Source: Pseudobutyrivibrio ruminis AD2017 (GTDB taxonomy: Bacteria; Bacillota; Clostridia; Lachnospirales; Lachnospiraceae). Taken from it: a stretch of 64,000 nucleotides of DNA. The stretch is taken from positions 348,153 to 412,152 of the forward strand of contig NZ_AUJQ01000003.1 in NCBI RefSeq assembly GCF_000424305.1, read 5' to 3'. The notes under the pieces are model-generated. The model did not search any database. It worked only from the letters and a program-made list of their open reading frames with translations, and was not told the origin of the DNA. A program made the position numbers and the translations under genes. Shown piece by piece: positions 53,825 to 62,352 of the stretch. Each line of letters opens with the position of its first letter. The first letter of the stretch is position 1.

Positions 53825-54745
53825 ATGATTTCAAGATTAATTAATCAGATTACTGAGAAGAACGCCCCTATAGTTGTGGGCCTTGACCCTACCATGAAGC
53901 TTATGCCAAAGACTCTTGTGGATAAGCACATCGCAGAGCATGGCCAGACCCTAGAGGCAGTTGGCGAGGCTATGTTTGATTATAACAAGCAGATTATGGA
54001 TGCTTGTGCAGATTTAATTCCAGCTGTAAAGCCACAGATTGCCATGTACGAAAGCTACGGCATTCCAGGCATGATTGCATATAAGAAGACAGTTGATTAC
54101 GCTAAGGAGCTTGGCCTTGTGGTTATCGCAGATATCAAGCGTGGAGATATCGGTTCAACATCTACAGCATACGCTCTTGGTCATCTTGGCTCAGTTCAGG
54201 TTGGGGATTATAAATATCAGGGCTTCGATGCAGATATGGCAACAGTTAACCCATATCTTGGTACTGATGGTGTAAAGCCTTTCGTAGATGTATGTAATGA
54301 AGAGGATAAGGGAATCTTCGTACTTTGCAAAACATCTAATCCTTCATCTGGCGAGTTCCAGGATAGATTAATCGATGGCAGACCATTGTACGAACACATG
54401 GCTGAAAAGATTGAAGAGTGGGGCTCAGCTTCTATGGACGGCGAATACTCTAACGTAGGTGCAGTTGTAGGTGCTACATACCCAGAAATGGGTGCAAAGC
54501 TTCGTAAGCTCATGCCTCATACATACATCCTTGTACCAGGCTATGGTGCACAGGGCGGTAAGGGTGCAGACCTTGTAAACTTCTTCAACAAAGATGGCCT
54601 TGGCGCCATCGTAAATTCCAGCCGCGGTATCATCGCAGCATACCAGCAGGAAAAATACGCAAGCTACGGTGAAGCAAACTTCGCCGAAGCCAGCCGCGCC
54701 GCTGTAGAAGACATGCTCGCCGACATCCGCGGTGCATTAGCATAA
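53825..54745 (+). CDS. pyrF: Orotidine 5'-phosphate decarboxylase
   Basis: Final step to UMP. The 306 residues make it the longer group-2 type rather than the 230-residue form. The catalytic Lys/Asp cluster is IADIKRGDIGSTS; VGLDPTMK near the start and VNSSRGI near the end bind the ribose phosphate. GTGGAGG precedes the ATG. It lies after the tandem repeat and may be read through from the pyrC promoter. Confidence 0.95.
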   Translation: MISRLINQITEKNAPIVVGLDPTMKLMPKTLVDKHIAEHGQTLEAVGEAMFDYNKQIMDACADLIPAVKPQIAMYESYGIPGMIAYKKTVDYAKELGLVVIADIKRGDIGSTSTAYALGHLGSVQVGDYKYQGFDADMATVNPYLGTDGVKPFVDVCNEEDKGIFVLCKTSNPSSGEFQDRLIDGRPLYEHMAEKIEEWGSASMDGEYSNVGAVVGATYPEMGAKLRKLMPHTYILVPGYGAQGGKGADLVNFFNKDGLGAIVNSSRGIIAAYQQEKYASYGEANFAEASRAAVEDMLADIRGALA

Positions 54746-54748
54746 AAG

Positions 54749-54793
54749 GCTTCTCCCCCTGGGAGAAGCTGTCACCGAAGGTGACTGATGAGG
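54749..54793 (+). repeat. Double-hairpin repeat of gut Firmicutes type
   Basis: GCTTCTCCC/GGGAGAAGC (54749-54757, 54761-54769) is followed by GTCACC-GAA-GGTGAC (54771-54785) and TGATGAGGG. I recall closely similar double hairpins scattered between genes in many gut and rumen Clostridiales; that recollection was not checked. It has no T-run and lies inside the pyr group. Confidence 0.65.
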
Positions 54794-54819
54794 GTTAAAA
54801 ACTAAAAGGAGTCAAATAA

Positions 54820-55584
54820 ATGAAAGTTAAAGAAACAGCTAAAATAGTTTCAGCCGCAAACCTAGCCGAAGGCATCTACAGCCTAGTCCTTAAAACAGCT
54901 GCCAGCCAATACTCCATCCCAGGCCAATTCATCAACATCTTTTCAAACGATGGAAGCAAGCTGCTGCCACGCCCAATCAGCATCTGTGAGATTGATAAGG
55001 CACAGGGCACTCTCAGAGTTGTCTACCGTGTAGTAGGTAAGGGAACAGAAGAGTTCTCAAAGCTTCAGGCAGGAGATACTGTAGAAGTTTTAGGACCATT
55101 AGGAAATGGCTTCCCTCTGGAGGAAGGCAAAGCCATAGTTGTTGGTGGTGGAATTGGTGTGCCTCCAATGCTAGAGCTCGCAAAGCAGCTTAGTGGCCAT
55201 GTAACTGCAGTCTTAGGATATCGCACAGACGATTTGTTCTTGGAGGATAATTTCATCGACGCAGCTGACGAGGTTGTATTTGCAACAGATGATGGAACGG
55301 TAGGTGTTCACGGAACAGTAGTGGATGCCATGAAGGAAAATGATTTAAAGGCAGATGTAATCTATGCCTGCGGCCCAAAGCCAATGCTTAGAGGAGTAGC
55401 TGAGTATGCAGATTCAATTGGTGCAAAATGCTACGTATCAATGGAAGAGCGTATGGCCTGCGGCGTAGGGGCATGTCTTGGATGTGTGTGCCAGTCGAAG
55501 GATGTGGACGACCACAGCCACGTTAAAAATAAAAGAGTATGTAAAGATGGTCCAGTTTTCCTATCAACGGAGGTAGTCCTATAA
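54820..55584 (+). CDS. pyrK: Dihydroorotate dehydrogenase electron-transfer subunit
   Basis: Passes electrons from PyrD to NAD. The 254 residues have the FAD-binding RPISICEID segment, an NAD-binding GGGIGVPPMLELAKQL loop and a 2Fe-2S site in CGVGACLGCVC plus a later Cys (RVCKDGPVF). Its stop overlaps the pyrD ATG by one base, as expected for a two-subunit class 1B enzyme. Confidence 0.95.
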   Translation: MKVKETAKIVSAANLAEGIYSLVLKTAASQYSIPGQFINIFSNDGSKLLPRPISICEIDKAQGTLRVVYRVVGKGTEEFSKLQAGDTVEVLGPLGNGFPLEEGKAIVVGGGIGVPPMLELAKQLSGHVTAVLGYRTDDLFLEDNFIDAADEVVFATDDGTVGVHGTVVDAMKENDLKADVIYACGPKPMLRGVAEYADSIGAKCYVSMEERMACGVGACLGCVCQSKDVDDHSHVKNKRVCKDGPVFLSTEVVL

Positions 55585-56492
55585 TGAATACAAAGGTAAC
55601 AATTGCAGGTGTTGAATTTCAAAATCCAATCATGGAGGCTTCTGGAACCTTTGGTTCAGGAATGGAATATTCAGAGTTCGTAGATTTAAATAAGCTGGGA
55701 GCAGTTGTCACAAAGGGTGTAGCAGGTGTGCCATGGCCTGGCAATCCTACTCCTCGTATTGCGGAAGTTAGCTCTGGAATGCTTAATGCAATCGGTTTAC
55801 AGAACCCTGGTGTGGAAGTATTTTGTGAACGAGATTTGAAATTTTTAGAAGATTACAAGAATACTCGTGTTCTGGTTAATGTTTGTGGACATTCAGCCGA
55901 AGAATATATTGAGGTGGTTGATAGATTAGCAGATGAAAAAAGGGTAGATATGTTGGAAATCAACATTTCATGTCCGAACGTTAAAGAAGGCGGAATCGCC
56001 TTTGGACAGGACCCTAAGGCAGTTGAAGAAATCACAAGACTAGTAAAGAAGCATGCTAAGCAGCCAATCGTTATGAAGCTTTCGCCAAACGTTACCGACA
56101 TCAAGGTAATGGCAAAGGCAGCTGAAGCAGGCGGTGCAGATGCAATTTCTCTTATCAATACCTTAACAGGAATGAAAATCGATGTTGAGCGTCAGAGTTT
56201 TGTTCTGGCAAACAAAACAGGTGGCATGTCAGGGCCAGCAGTTCATCCAATAGCAGTTAGAATGGTATACGAGTGTGCCAATGCAGTTAATATTCCAATC
56301 ATCGGAATGGGCGGTATTTGTACATGGGAAGATGCAGTGGAAATGATGTTGGCAGGCGCAACGGCTGTATCTGTAGGAACTGCAAATTTCTTTAATCCAA
56401 CAGCTACGCTGGATATTCTTCAAGGCGTTATGGATTACATGGAAAGAAAAAATATTGAGGACATTCGTGATATTGTTGGAATAGTTAAATAA
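55584..56492 (+). CDS. pyrD: Dihydroorotate dehydrogenase, class 1B catalytic subunit
   Basis: Oxidises dihydroorotate to orotate with FMN. The 302-residue barrel has MEASGTFGSGMEY, the catalytic cysteine segment NISCPNVKEGG, LINTLTGM and GMGGICTWEDAVEMMLAGA. Coupled to pyrK. Last gene of the pyrimidine group. Confidence 0.96.
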   Translation: MNTKVTIAGVEFQNPIMEASGTFGSGMEYSEFVDLNKLGAVVTKGVAGVPWPGNPTPRIAEVSSGMLNAIGLQNPGVEVFCERDLKFLEDYKNTRVLVNVCGHSAEEYIEVVDRLADEKRVDMLEINISCPNVKEGGIAFGQDPKAVEEITRLVKKHAKQPIVMKLSPNVTDIKVMAKAAEAGGADAISLINTLTGMKIDVERQSFVLANKTGGMSGPAVHPIAVRMVYECANAVNIPIIGMGGICTWEDAVEMMLAGATAVSVGTANFFNPTATLDILQGVMDYMERKNIEDIRDIVGIVK

Positions 56493-56604
56493 TAATACTC
56501 ACAGACTTTATTTTTTCACACAATATATACAGAAAATTCCGTGACACTTTTAAGTCGATTTGCTAAACTTATTTTACGTCCATACATTGAAAGGAGGGGA
56601 GCTG

Positions 56605-57333
56605 ATGAAGTTCAAGAAGATAGGTGAGGACAAGATTAGATGCGTCATCACTAAAGAAGAAATGGAAATGAGCGGCATGGAGCTTGGTGATTTCGTCAGT
56701 GACCAGGAAAAGACCCAGAGCTTTATTAGGGATATTCTAGCAGAGGCGTGTGAAACACTTGGAATAGAGACTCATGCAAAGGCGTATAGTGTCCAAATGA
56801 CAGTTATGCCACAGGGCGATGTTGCATTACTTATATCCCCAGATTCAAGCAGCGGATTGGCAACTGCAATTGAGGAATTAAAGAAGCATTTAACTGGTTT
56901 ACAGGAGACTTTGTCTACGACAAAGAATCAACCTAGCACAAATATTATGCCAGCACCGGCAACAGCATCAGCACCAGGCACATCTGATGTACCAGTGCAG
57001 CCAGCCAGGGCAATTAGCGACGATACTGATGAAGTAACAGCTCAGTACCTTGAAACACCACTTTGGGCAATCTTACCAGATTTGGATGCCGCAATATTAC
57101 TTTGCAAGCATTTACCAAAGTACGATGGAATGCAAAGCGCATTGTACCGTTATGGTGACGATTATTACATCAAGCTTAACTTCGAGCTTACACGTCGTCA
57201 GATATCAGCAGTAATCTTAGTTTTAGCAGAATTTGCTACCCAGATGTTTACAGAAAGCTTCGACGGAGCATTCTTGCTAGAGCATGGAGATTTAATCTGC
57301 GACGATTGCGTCAATATGTTATCGCAGGTATAA
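56605..57333 (+). CDS. mecA: MecA-family ClpC adaptor protein
   Basis: Adaptor that delivers substrates to the ClpCP protease. N-terminal domain (1-80) starts MKFKKIGEDKIRCVITKEEM and includes GDFVSDQEKTQSFIRDIL. A Pro/Ala/Ser-rich linker runs from about 105 to 140, then the C-terminal ClpC-binding domain (ILPDLDAAILLCKHLPKYDGMQSALYRYGDDYYI). The start at 56605 follows AAAGGAGGGGAG; a frame back to 56560 lacks a site. 242 residues, a usual length. Confidence 0.9.
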   Translation: MKFKKIGEDKIRCVITKEEMEMSGMELGDFVSDQEKTQSFIRDILAEACETLGIETHAKAYSVQMTVMPQGDVALLISPDSSSGLATAIEELKKHLTGLQETLSTTKNQPSTNIMPAPATASAPGTSDVPVQPARAISDDTDEVTAQYLETPLWAILPDLDAAILLCKHLPKYDGMQSALYRYGDDYYIKLNFELTRRQISAVILVLAEFATQMFTESFDGAFLLEHGDLICDDCVNMLSQV

Positions 57334-57342
57334 ATAATAAAA

Positions 57343-57454
57343 AGACAGCTACTTGGTTGTAGCTATCAATGATTTGTTATACTCAAGGAGCCAATCTCGC
57401 GACGGAGTATAACAAATTATTGAGAGCGTAACAACCAAGTAGCTGTCTTTTTTC
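57343..57454. repeat. Structured intergenic repeat, copy B (also terminator)
   Basis: A perfect 18-base outer stem (57343-57360 with 57431-57448), internal loop AGCTAT (57361-57366) facing AGAGCGTA (57423-57430), and an upper stem CAAT-ATTTGTTATACTC with its complement and a single mismatch. Six T follow on the plus strand and several A precede it, so it can terminate both mecA and the converging kinase-like gene. Confidence 0.8.
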
Positions 57455-57462
57455 ACTATTTT

Positions 57463-58065
57463 TTATTCTGGAAATGCACCGGCTAATTCACATATAGTTT
57501 TTACGCACATCTCTTCACCAAGAGTTCCGCTATCTAGGATAACATCATATTCTCTGAAATCACCCCAGTTTTTATCTGTGTAATATTTGTAGTAAGTTTT
57601 ACGCTGCTTGTCCTTCTTTGCAAGTCGCTTTTCAATGCTTACATTTTCAATGTTTTCATAGCGCTCTAACACACGTTTTTTTCTGTGCTCCATATCAGCA
57701 TGAATCATTACATTCATGCAGCGGATGCCTTCTTTTCTAAGGATGTAGTCGGCACATCTACCTACGATAACGCAAGGTCCCTTAGCTGCACAATCAAGGA
57801 TTACTTTCTTTTGAGCTATAAAGATTTCATCCTGTGGGCTTTGGAAATACATTGTTCCAGCTGCTGAAATGTCAAACCACATAGCAGTGGAAGATGTGTA
57901 TTCGCCCTGAGTTTCTATAAGTTCCTTTGCGTAGCCGCTTTCAACAGCCACACGATTAACAATTTCACCGTCATAAAATGGGATGTTTAACTGTTTTGCA
58001 ACAGCTTCTCCAATGCTATGACCGCCGCTGCCAAATTCTCTCGAAATAGTAATTACTGGATACAT
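57463..58065 (-). CDS. Cytidylate kinase-like family protein (second copy)
   Basis: 200 residues, MYPVITISREFGSGGHSIGEAV at the P-loop, VIVGRCADYIL in the middle and the lid RVLERYENIENVSIEKRLAKKDKQRKTYY. It shares overall design with the protein at 3220-3789, but the two differ clearly in sequence, so they are old paralogues. Role unknown. It is probably a single gene; the arginase-family gene ends 36 bases upstream. Confidence 0.87.
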   Translation of the reverse strand: MYPVITISREFGSGGHSIGEAVAKQLNIPFYDGEIVNRVAVESGYAKELIETQGEYTSSTAMWFDISAAGTMYFQSPQDEIFIAQKKVILDCAAKGPCVIVGRCADYILRKEGIRCMNVMIHADMEHRKKRVLERYENIENVSIEKRLAKKDKQRKTYYKYYTDKNWGDFREYDVILDSGTLGEEMCVKTICELAGAFPE

Positions 58066-58101
58066 AGTGGGTTCCCTCCAATCATTATTCTTATCTATAG
58101 T

Positions 58102-58755
58102 TTATAGAAAACTAGATAAAAAGTCAAAAAGAGTCTGATTTATCTGATTATTAACGCAGGCCCCATTTTCTGCATATTCTCCACTGTCTCCACATATATC
58201 AACGCCGATTATTTGACGGTCTTTTGCAATATCTTTTAGCAAATCAATCATTTCATCTATTGTCATATCGCCCTGGTCCCAGTCAGTGATGGCATAGTCC
58301 TCAGACAACACGTCCTTATCAATGGATATGTAAAGGGGGATATCTTTATCTATAGTGTTGATATCAGGCATTTCGCCTACGCCAAATGTGTATACATTCA
58401 TAAGATTGCCAAGTGTTTCTTTGGCCTCTAGCACCCATCCTCCGCAGGAGGTAATCTGCCCAAAGCTAGGTGGCTGATCATCAGGATGATGGTCGAATAG
58501 AATAAGATTAAAAGGTGTTTTAATCTGCATCAGCCAAAGTAGGCTAAGGTAGTGATAGTTTCCTGAATCGATGAAATGAATGCCATTTAAAGAAGCAGCC
58601 TCCATTCTTTCTAGAAGCTGCTCCTTCGCATAGTCATCCAAATAACAGCGTGTACCCTCAAGGTCACGACAGTCTATAATACTAAGATTTTCATTTGAAT
58701 TGTAGAATGACTGATGCTCGTAAGCATCAGTCATTTTGATTATTGTGGTTTGCAT
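58102..58755 (-). CDS. Arginase-family metallohydrolase
   Basis: 217 residues with the binuclear metal motifs of the arginase/agmatinase/deacetylase fold: GNYHYLS (first His), LFDHHPDDQ (Asp/His/Asp), and ISIDKDVL (Asp-x-Asp). At 217 residues it is shorter than arginase (about 300) and its specificity is unknown. Its start lies 16 bases inside the end of trkH, so it is probably translated from the trk transcript. Confidence 0.8.
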   Translation of the reverse strand: MQTTIIKMTDAYEHQSFYNSNENLSIIDCRDLEGTRCYLDDYAKEQLLERMEAASLNGIHFIDSGNYHYLSLLWLMQIKTPFNLILFDHHPDDQPPSFGQITSCGGWVLEAKETLGNLMNVYTFGVGEMPDINTIDKDIPLYISIDKDVLSEDYAITDWDQGDMTIDEMIDLLKDIAKDRQIIGVDICGDSGEYAENGACVNNQINQTLFDFLSSFL

Positions 58756-60248
58756 TTTAATACTTTACCTGCATTTTTTAATTCTTTATGTTTGTGTGTT
58801 GAGAATAAATCTGTCCAAATGTTAGGGTGGAAGAGCATTAGTATTGGGAATAATTCAAGTCTTCCTGCTAACATGTCAAATATCAACACAATCTTTGAAA
58901 GGTCTGAGAAGAAAGCAAAGTTTGAAGCTGGTCCAACCATGCTTAATCCAGGACCGATGTTACTCATTGTAGCAATAACTGCAGTAAATATAGTTGAAAA
59001 ATCAAGGTTTTCAAAGGACAAGATAAATACGCTGATGAAGAAAATCAACATAAAGGTTCCAAAGAAAACGTTGTTGGAACGGATTGTTTCGTGGTTAACT
59101 GGTTTTCCATCCATCAGTGTCTTTCTAACGCTACGAGGATGGATGTAGCTGATTAATTCCTTGTGTACAGCCTTTCCCATAAGAACGAAACGAGATACCT
59201 TAATACCACCACCTGTAGAACCTGCACAAGCACCGATAAACATCAGAAGTACAAGTACGCAGCGGCTAGTCTGTGGCCATACAGCAAAATCTGCTGTAGA
59301 AAATCCTGTAGATGACTGAATAGATGTAACCTGGAATGCGGCCTTTGTCAATGCATCAAAAAGTCCTGCGCTACTACTAAGTGTGTTGACGGTAATGATA
59401 CCTATTGATAATGCAGTAAGGAATGAATACATTCTTACTTCTTCCATTCTGAAAGCATCTCTTGCGTGATGGAAGAGCATGTAATAGTAAAAGTTAAAGT
59501 TAACACCAAAGATAAACATGAAGCAAGCGATAATCCACTGACATGCTACGTTAAAGCCTGCGCAGCTGTTGGCGTATATTCCAAATCCTCCTGTACCTGC
59601 TGTAGCAATACCTGTGTTGATTGCTTCAAATGGAGTCATGCCCGCTATCAAAAGTAAAATGATTTCAAGGGCACAAAGTCCTAAGTAGATAAGGTAAAGC
59701 ATCTGAGCTGTGTTCTTAAGCTTTGGAACCAGCTTTCCAACAGATGGACCAGGTGATTCGGCTTTCATCAGATTGAACTGAGAACCATCGCCACCGGCCA
59801 GTGGAATAACTGTAAGCAGGAACACCAAAACTCCCATACCACCGACAAGGTGTGTAAAGCTTCGCCAAAACAGTGATGCATGGCTAAGAAGCTCAACATT
59901 ATCCAAGATGGATGCACCAGTTGTGGTAAAACCAGAAACAGTTTCAAATAACGCATCGATGTAATGTGGTATCTCATCACTTAAATATAATGGAAGAGCT
60001 CCGATTGCAGAAAGAGCAACCCATGAAGCACCAGTGCAGAAGAAGCCTTCCTTTAAGTAGAATGAAGATTGCCTTGGTTTAAAATAGCTATTTAAAAATC
60101 CAATAATAAGGCATGGAACAGCGACTACAGCGTAATCTATCCATACACCTTCGTGGTAAATTATAGCAACGATTATAGGGAGCATCAAAAAGATTCCCAT
60201 AAATCCAATTACATATCCTAATATAAAACGAATTACGGAATGATTCAT
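58740..60248 (-). CDS. trkH: Trk-type potassium uptake membrane subunit
   Basis: 502 residues with about ten membrane segments and four pore loops, including SGFTTTGAS, TGGFGIY, SSTGFSTAD and SNIGPGLS. Carries potassium inwards together with the cytoplasmic TrkA encoded just upstream (six bases between). Confidence 0.93.
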   Translation of the reverse strand: MNHSVIRFILGYVIGFMGIFLMLPIIVAIIYHEGVWIDYAVVAVPCLIIGFLNSYFKPRQSSFYLKEGFFCTGASWVALSAIGALPLYLSDEIPHYIDALFETVSGFTTTGASILDNVELLSHASLFWRSFTHLVGGMGVLVFLLTVIPLAGGDGSQFNLMKAESPGPSVGKLVPKLKNTAQMLYLIYLGLCALEIILLLIAGMTPFEAINTGIATAGTGGFGIYANSCAGFNVACQWIIACFMFIFGVNFNFYYYMLFHHARDAFRMEEVRMYSFLTALSIGIITVNTLSSSAGLFDALTKAAFQVTSIQSSTGFSTADFAVWPQTSRCVLVLLMFIGACAGSTGGGIKVSRFVLMGKAVHKELISYIHPRSVRKTLMDGKPVNHETIRSNNVFFGTFMLIFFISVFILSFENLDFSTIFTAVIATMSNIGPGLSMVGPASNFAFFSDLSKIVLIFDMLAGRLELFPILMLFHPNIWTDLFSTHKHKELKNAGKVLKCKPQ

Positions 60249-60254
60249 ATCCGA

Positions 60255-61643
60255 CTACCTCAAAGTATCAAGTATTGTGGCAAAGCCTGTGTGTGTGGTA
60301 ACAACCATAACTGTGTCACCAACTTCAATTGTATCTGAACCGCTTGGAATAATGATTGTACCATTACGGTTGATGAATGCGATAAGTACATTGTCCTTAA
60401 ACTGAAGTACCGAGAATGGTACGCCTACAGCCTTTGACTTCTCACTAATATTGAATTCAATAGCCTCAACCTTCTGATCAAATAAGTGATATAAAGTGAG
60501 TATATCATCTCCATCACCAGATGCGCTCTTAGCACGTACATAAGCGATGATTGATTCGGCAGTGATATGACGTGGGTAAATCACTGAACCTAAATTCAAC
60601 TGTGAGAGTACATTATCAAAATTGATTCGATTAACCTTTGTGATAACCTTGGCATTGCTAACCTGATTAGCATATAAAGTAAGAAGAATGTTTTCTTCAT
60701 CAATTCCTGTAAGAGGAACAAAGCTTTCTACGTATTCGATGCCTTCCTCGCGAAGTAATGCTTCATCGCCACCGTCACCGTTAATGATAGTGGCCTTTGG
60801 AAGTGCAATAGAAAGCTCCTCGCAACGTTCCTTGCTTCTTTCTATAATACGTACGTTGATTTTTGCCTGAAGTAGAAGCTTAGCTAAATAGAAGGAAGCT
60901 TTACCACCACCAACAATCAGACAATCCTTAACCTGTCTTGTCTTGAAACCAATTTCATTAAGGAAGGTACGGGCGAATCTTCTGGCGCCTACAGCTGATA
61001 CGATATCATTTGCCTGCAATACAAAATCACCAGTAGGAATAACTACATCGTTTCCTCGTTTAACTGCAGAGATAAGCACCTTGCTGGTAGTTGCAGATGA
61101 TAAGTCCTTAATTGTAAGGCCATCTAATATGTTACCTTCTTCAATTTTGAACTCAACAAGTTCAGCCTGACCATGTGCGAATGATGAAACCTCTAGAGTA
61201 GATGGAAGAGAAAGGATTGATGATATTTCTCTTGCAGCCTCAAACTCAGGGTTAATAACCATTACAAGGCCAAGCTTTTCCTGAAGATATGAAATTTCCT
61301 TTGAATAGTCTGGATTTCTAACTCGTGCGATAGAAGCACAATCACCTACCTGCTTTGCGATAGTACAGCAGAGGAGATTAAGCTCGTCAGAGTTAGTAAC
61401 AGCGATAATAAGGTCAGCGTCCTTGATACCAGCCTCTACCTGAATGCTGTAGCTGGCACCGTTACCCTGAATACCCATGATATCGTATAGATTTGTGAGA
61501 TTATCAATTCTGTCTTGATCTTTATCTATAACAACTATATCGTGGCCTTCCTTTGAAAGGCGGTCTACTAATGTACGACCTACCTTACCACAACCAACGA
61601 TAATAATTTTAAGACCTCTTTTTGAGGATTTATCAAAAAACAT
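60255..61643 (-). CDS. trkA: Trk potassium uptake regulatory subunit
   Basis: 463 residues with two RCK modules, each a Rossmann TrkA-N domain plus TrkA-C. First NAD loop is IIVGCGKVGRTLVDRL; the second is CLIVGGGKASFYLAKLL at about residue 230. Start 61643 follows GGAGG by seven bases; a longer frame to 61685 lacks a site. Gates TrkH in response to nucleotide. First gene of the trkA-trkH-arginase unit. Confidence 0.93.
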   Translation of the reverse strand: MFFDKSSKRGLKIIIVGCGKVGRTLVDRLSKEGHDIVVIDKDQDRIDNLTNLYDIMGIQGNGASYSIQVEAGIKDADLIIAVTNSDELNLLCCTIAKQVGDCASIARVRNPDYSKEISYLQEKLGLVMVINPEFEAAREISSILSLPSTLEVSSFAHGQAELVEFKIEEGNILDGLTIKDLSSATTSKVLISAVKRGNDVVIPTGDFVLQANDIVSAVGARRFARTFLNEIGFKTRQVKDCLIVGGGKASFYLAKLLLQAKINVRIIERSKERCEELSIALPKATIINGDGGDEALLREEGIEYVESFVPLTGIDEENILLTLYANQVSNAKVITKVNRINFDNVLSQLNLGSVIYPRHITAESIIAYVRAKSASGDGDDILTLYHLFDQKVEAIEFNISEKSKAVGVPFSVLQFKDNVLIAFINRNGTIIIPSGSDTIEVGDTVMVVTTHTGFATILDTLR

Positions 61644-61719
61644 TATCTTGCCTCCAATTATTTTATGGTATACAAAAATACCCACTCATACTCTAGTCCA
61701 AAAGAGGCAAAAGTGCAAG

Positions 61720-62220
61720 CTAAATTCTTACATCTACCTTACGAGTTATTCTTTTAGCAACTTCATAAACATCCTTTAAGTATTTTGAGTCCTCAGTAAA
61801 GAAGTTATCAAACTTTTTAGCAGAATAGTTTTTAGCGGCATTCTCATATAGGGACATGGTTCCATCCTTATTTACAGTAATTCCTATTTTCTGTAACTCG
61901 GAAGCATATTCACTATTAATGTTTTTAAGTTTATTAACAGCATTTTTGACAGCGGTGTCATTTTTACCGTAAGTAGTCGCAGATGTGATAGCGTTATTCA
62001 TAGTGTCGGTAAATGCCTTCAGCTTTTCCTGGGTCATTGCATCAGTTGAGCCTTCAAAGTCGTAATCCTGCAGCTTTCTAATAGCAATGCGAAGCGCACT
62101 TGCATCAGCCATTGAAAGAGTGCCTGTAGGACTACTGTTTCTAGCTGTACCGTGAGACACTGATGAATAGCTATTATAAAACAATCTTAAGCTTAACGAA
62201 TTAGTTACACTTATGCTCAT
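61720..62220 (-). CDS. Uncharacterised 166-residue protein
   Basis: Not recognised. Starts MSISVTNSLSLRLFYNSYSS with no signal peptide. Residues 35-110 look helical (ADASALRIAIRKLQDYDF, LKAFTDTMNNAITSATTY, KNAVNKLKNINSEYASELQKIG), then a short beta-like MSLYENAA segment and a basic C-terminus. The Ser/Asn/Thr-rich, cysteine-free make-up with amphipathic helices recalls flagellar filament or hook-associated proteins. AAGGAG precedes the ATG. Divergent from guaA. Confidence 0.72.
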   Translation of the reverse strand: MSISVTNSLSLRLFYNSYSSVSHGTARNSSPTGTLSMADASALRIAIRKLQDYDFEGSTDAMTQEKLKAFTDTMNNAITSATTYGKNDTAVKNAVNKLKNINSEYASELQKIGITVNKDGTMSLYENAAKNYSAKKFDNFFTEDSKYLKDVYEVAKRITRKVDVRI

Positions 62221-62288
62221 AGATACTCCTTTAGATATATTGCTATATATTGTATCGAATGAAATCCTATTTATATTAATGTTTTTAG

Positions 62289-62317
62289 TTGAAGAATTTA
62301 AAAATTTAATCTATACT
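62289..62317 (+). promoter_or_regulatory. Promoter of guaA
   Basis: TTGAAG (62289-62294), 17-base spacer, TATACT (62312-62317). No purine riboswitch fits in the short leader before the ATG at 62353. Confidence 0.7.
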
Positions 62318-62352
62318 TTAGAAAAATTACAACAAATTAATAAGGAGTATCT

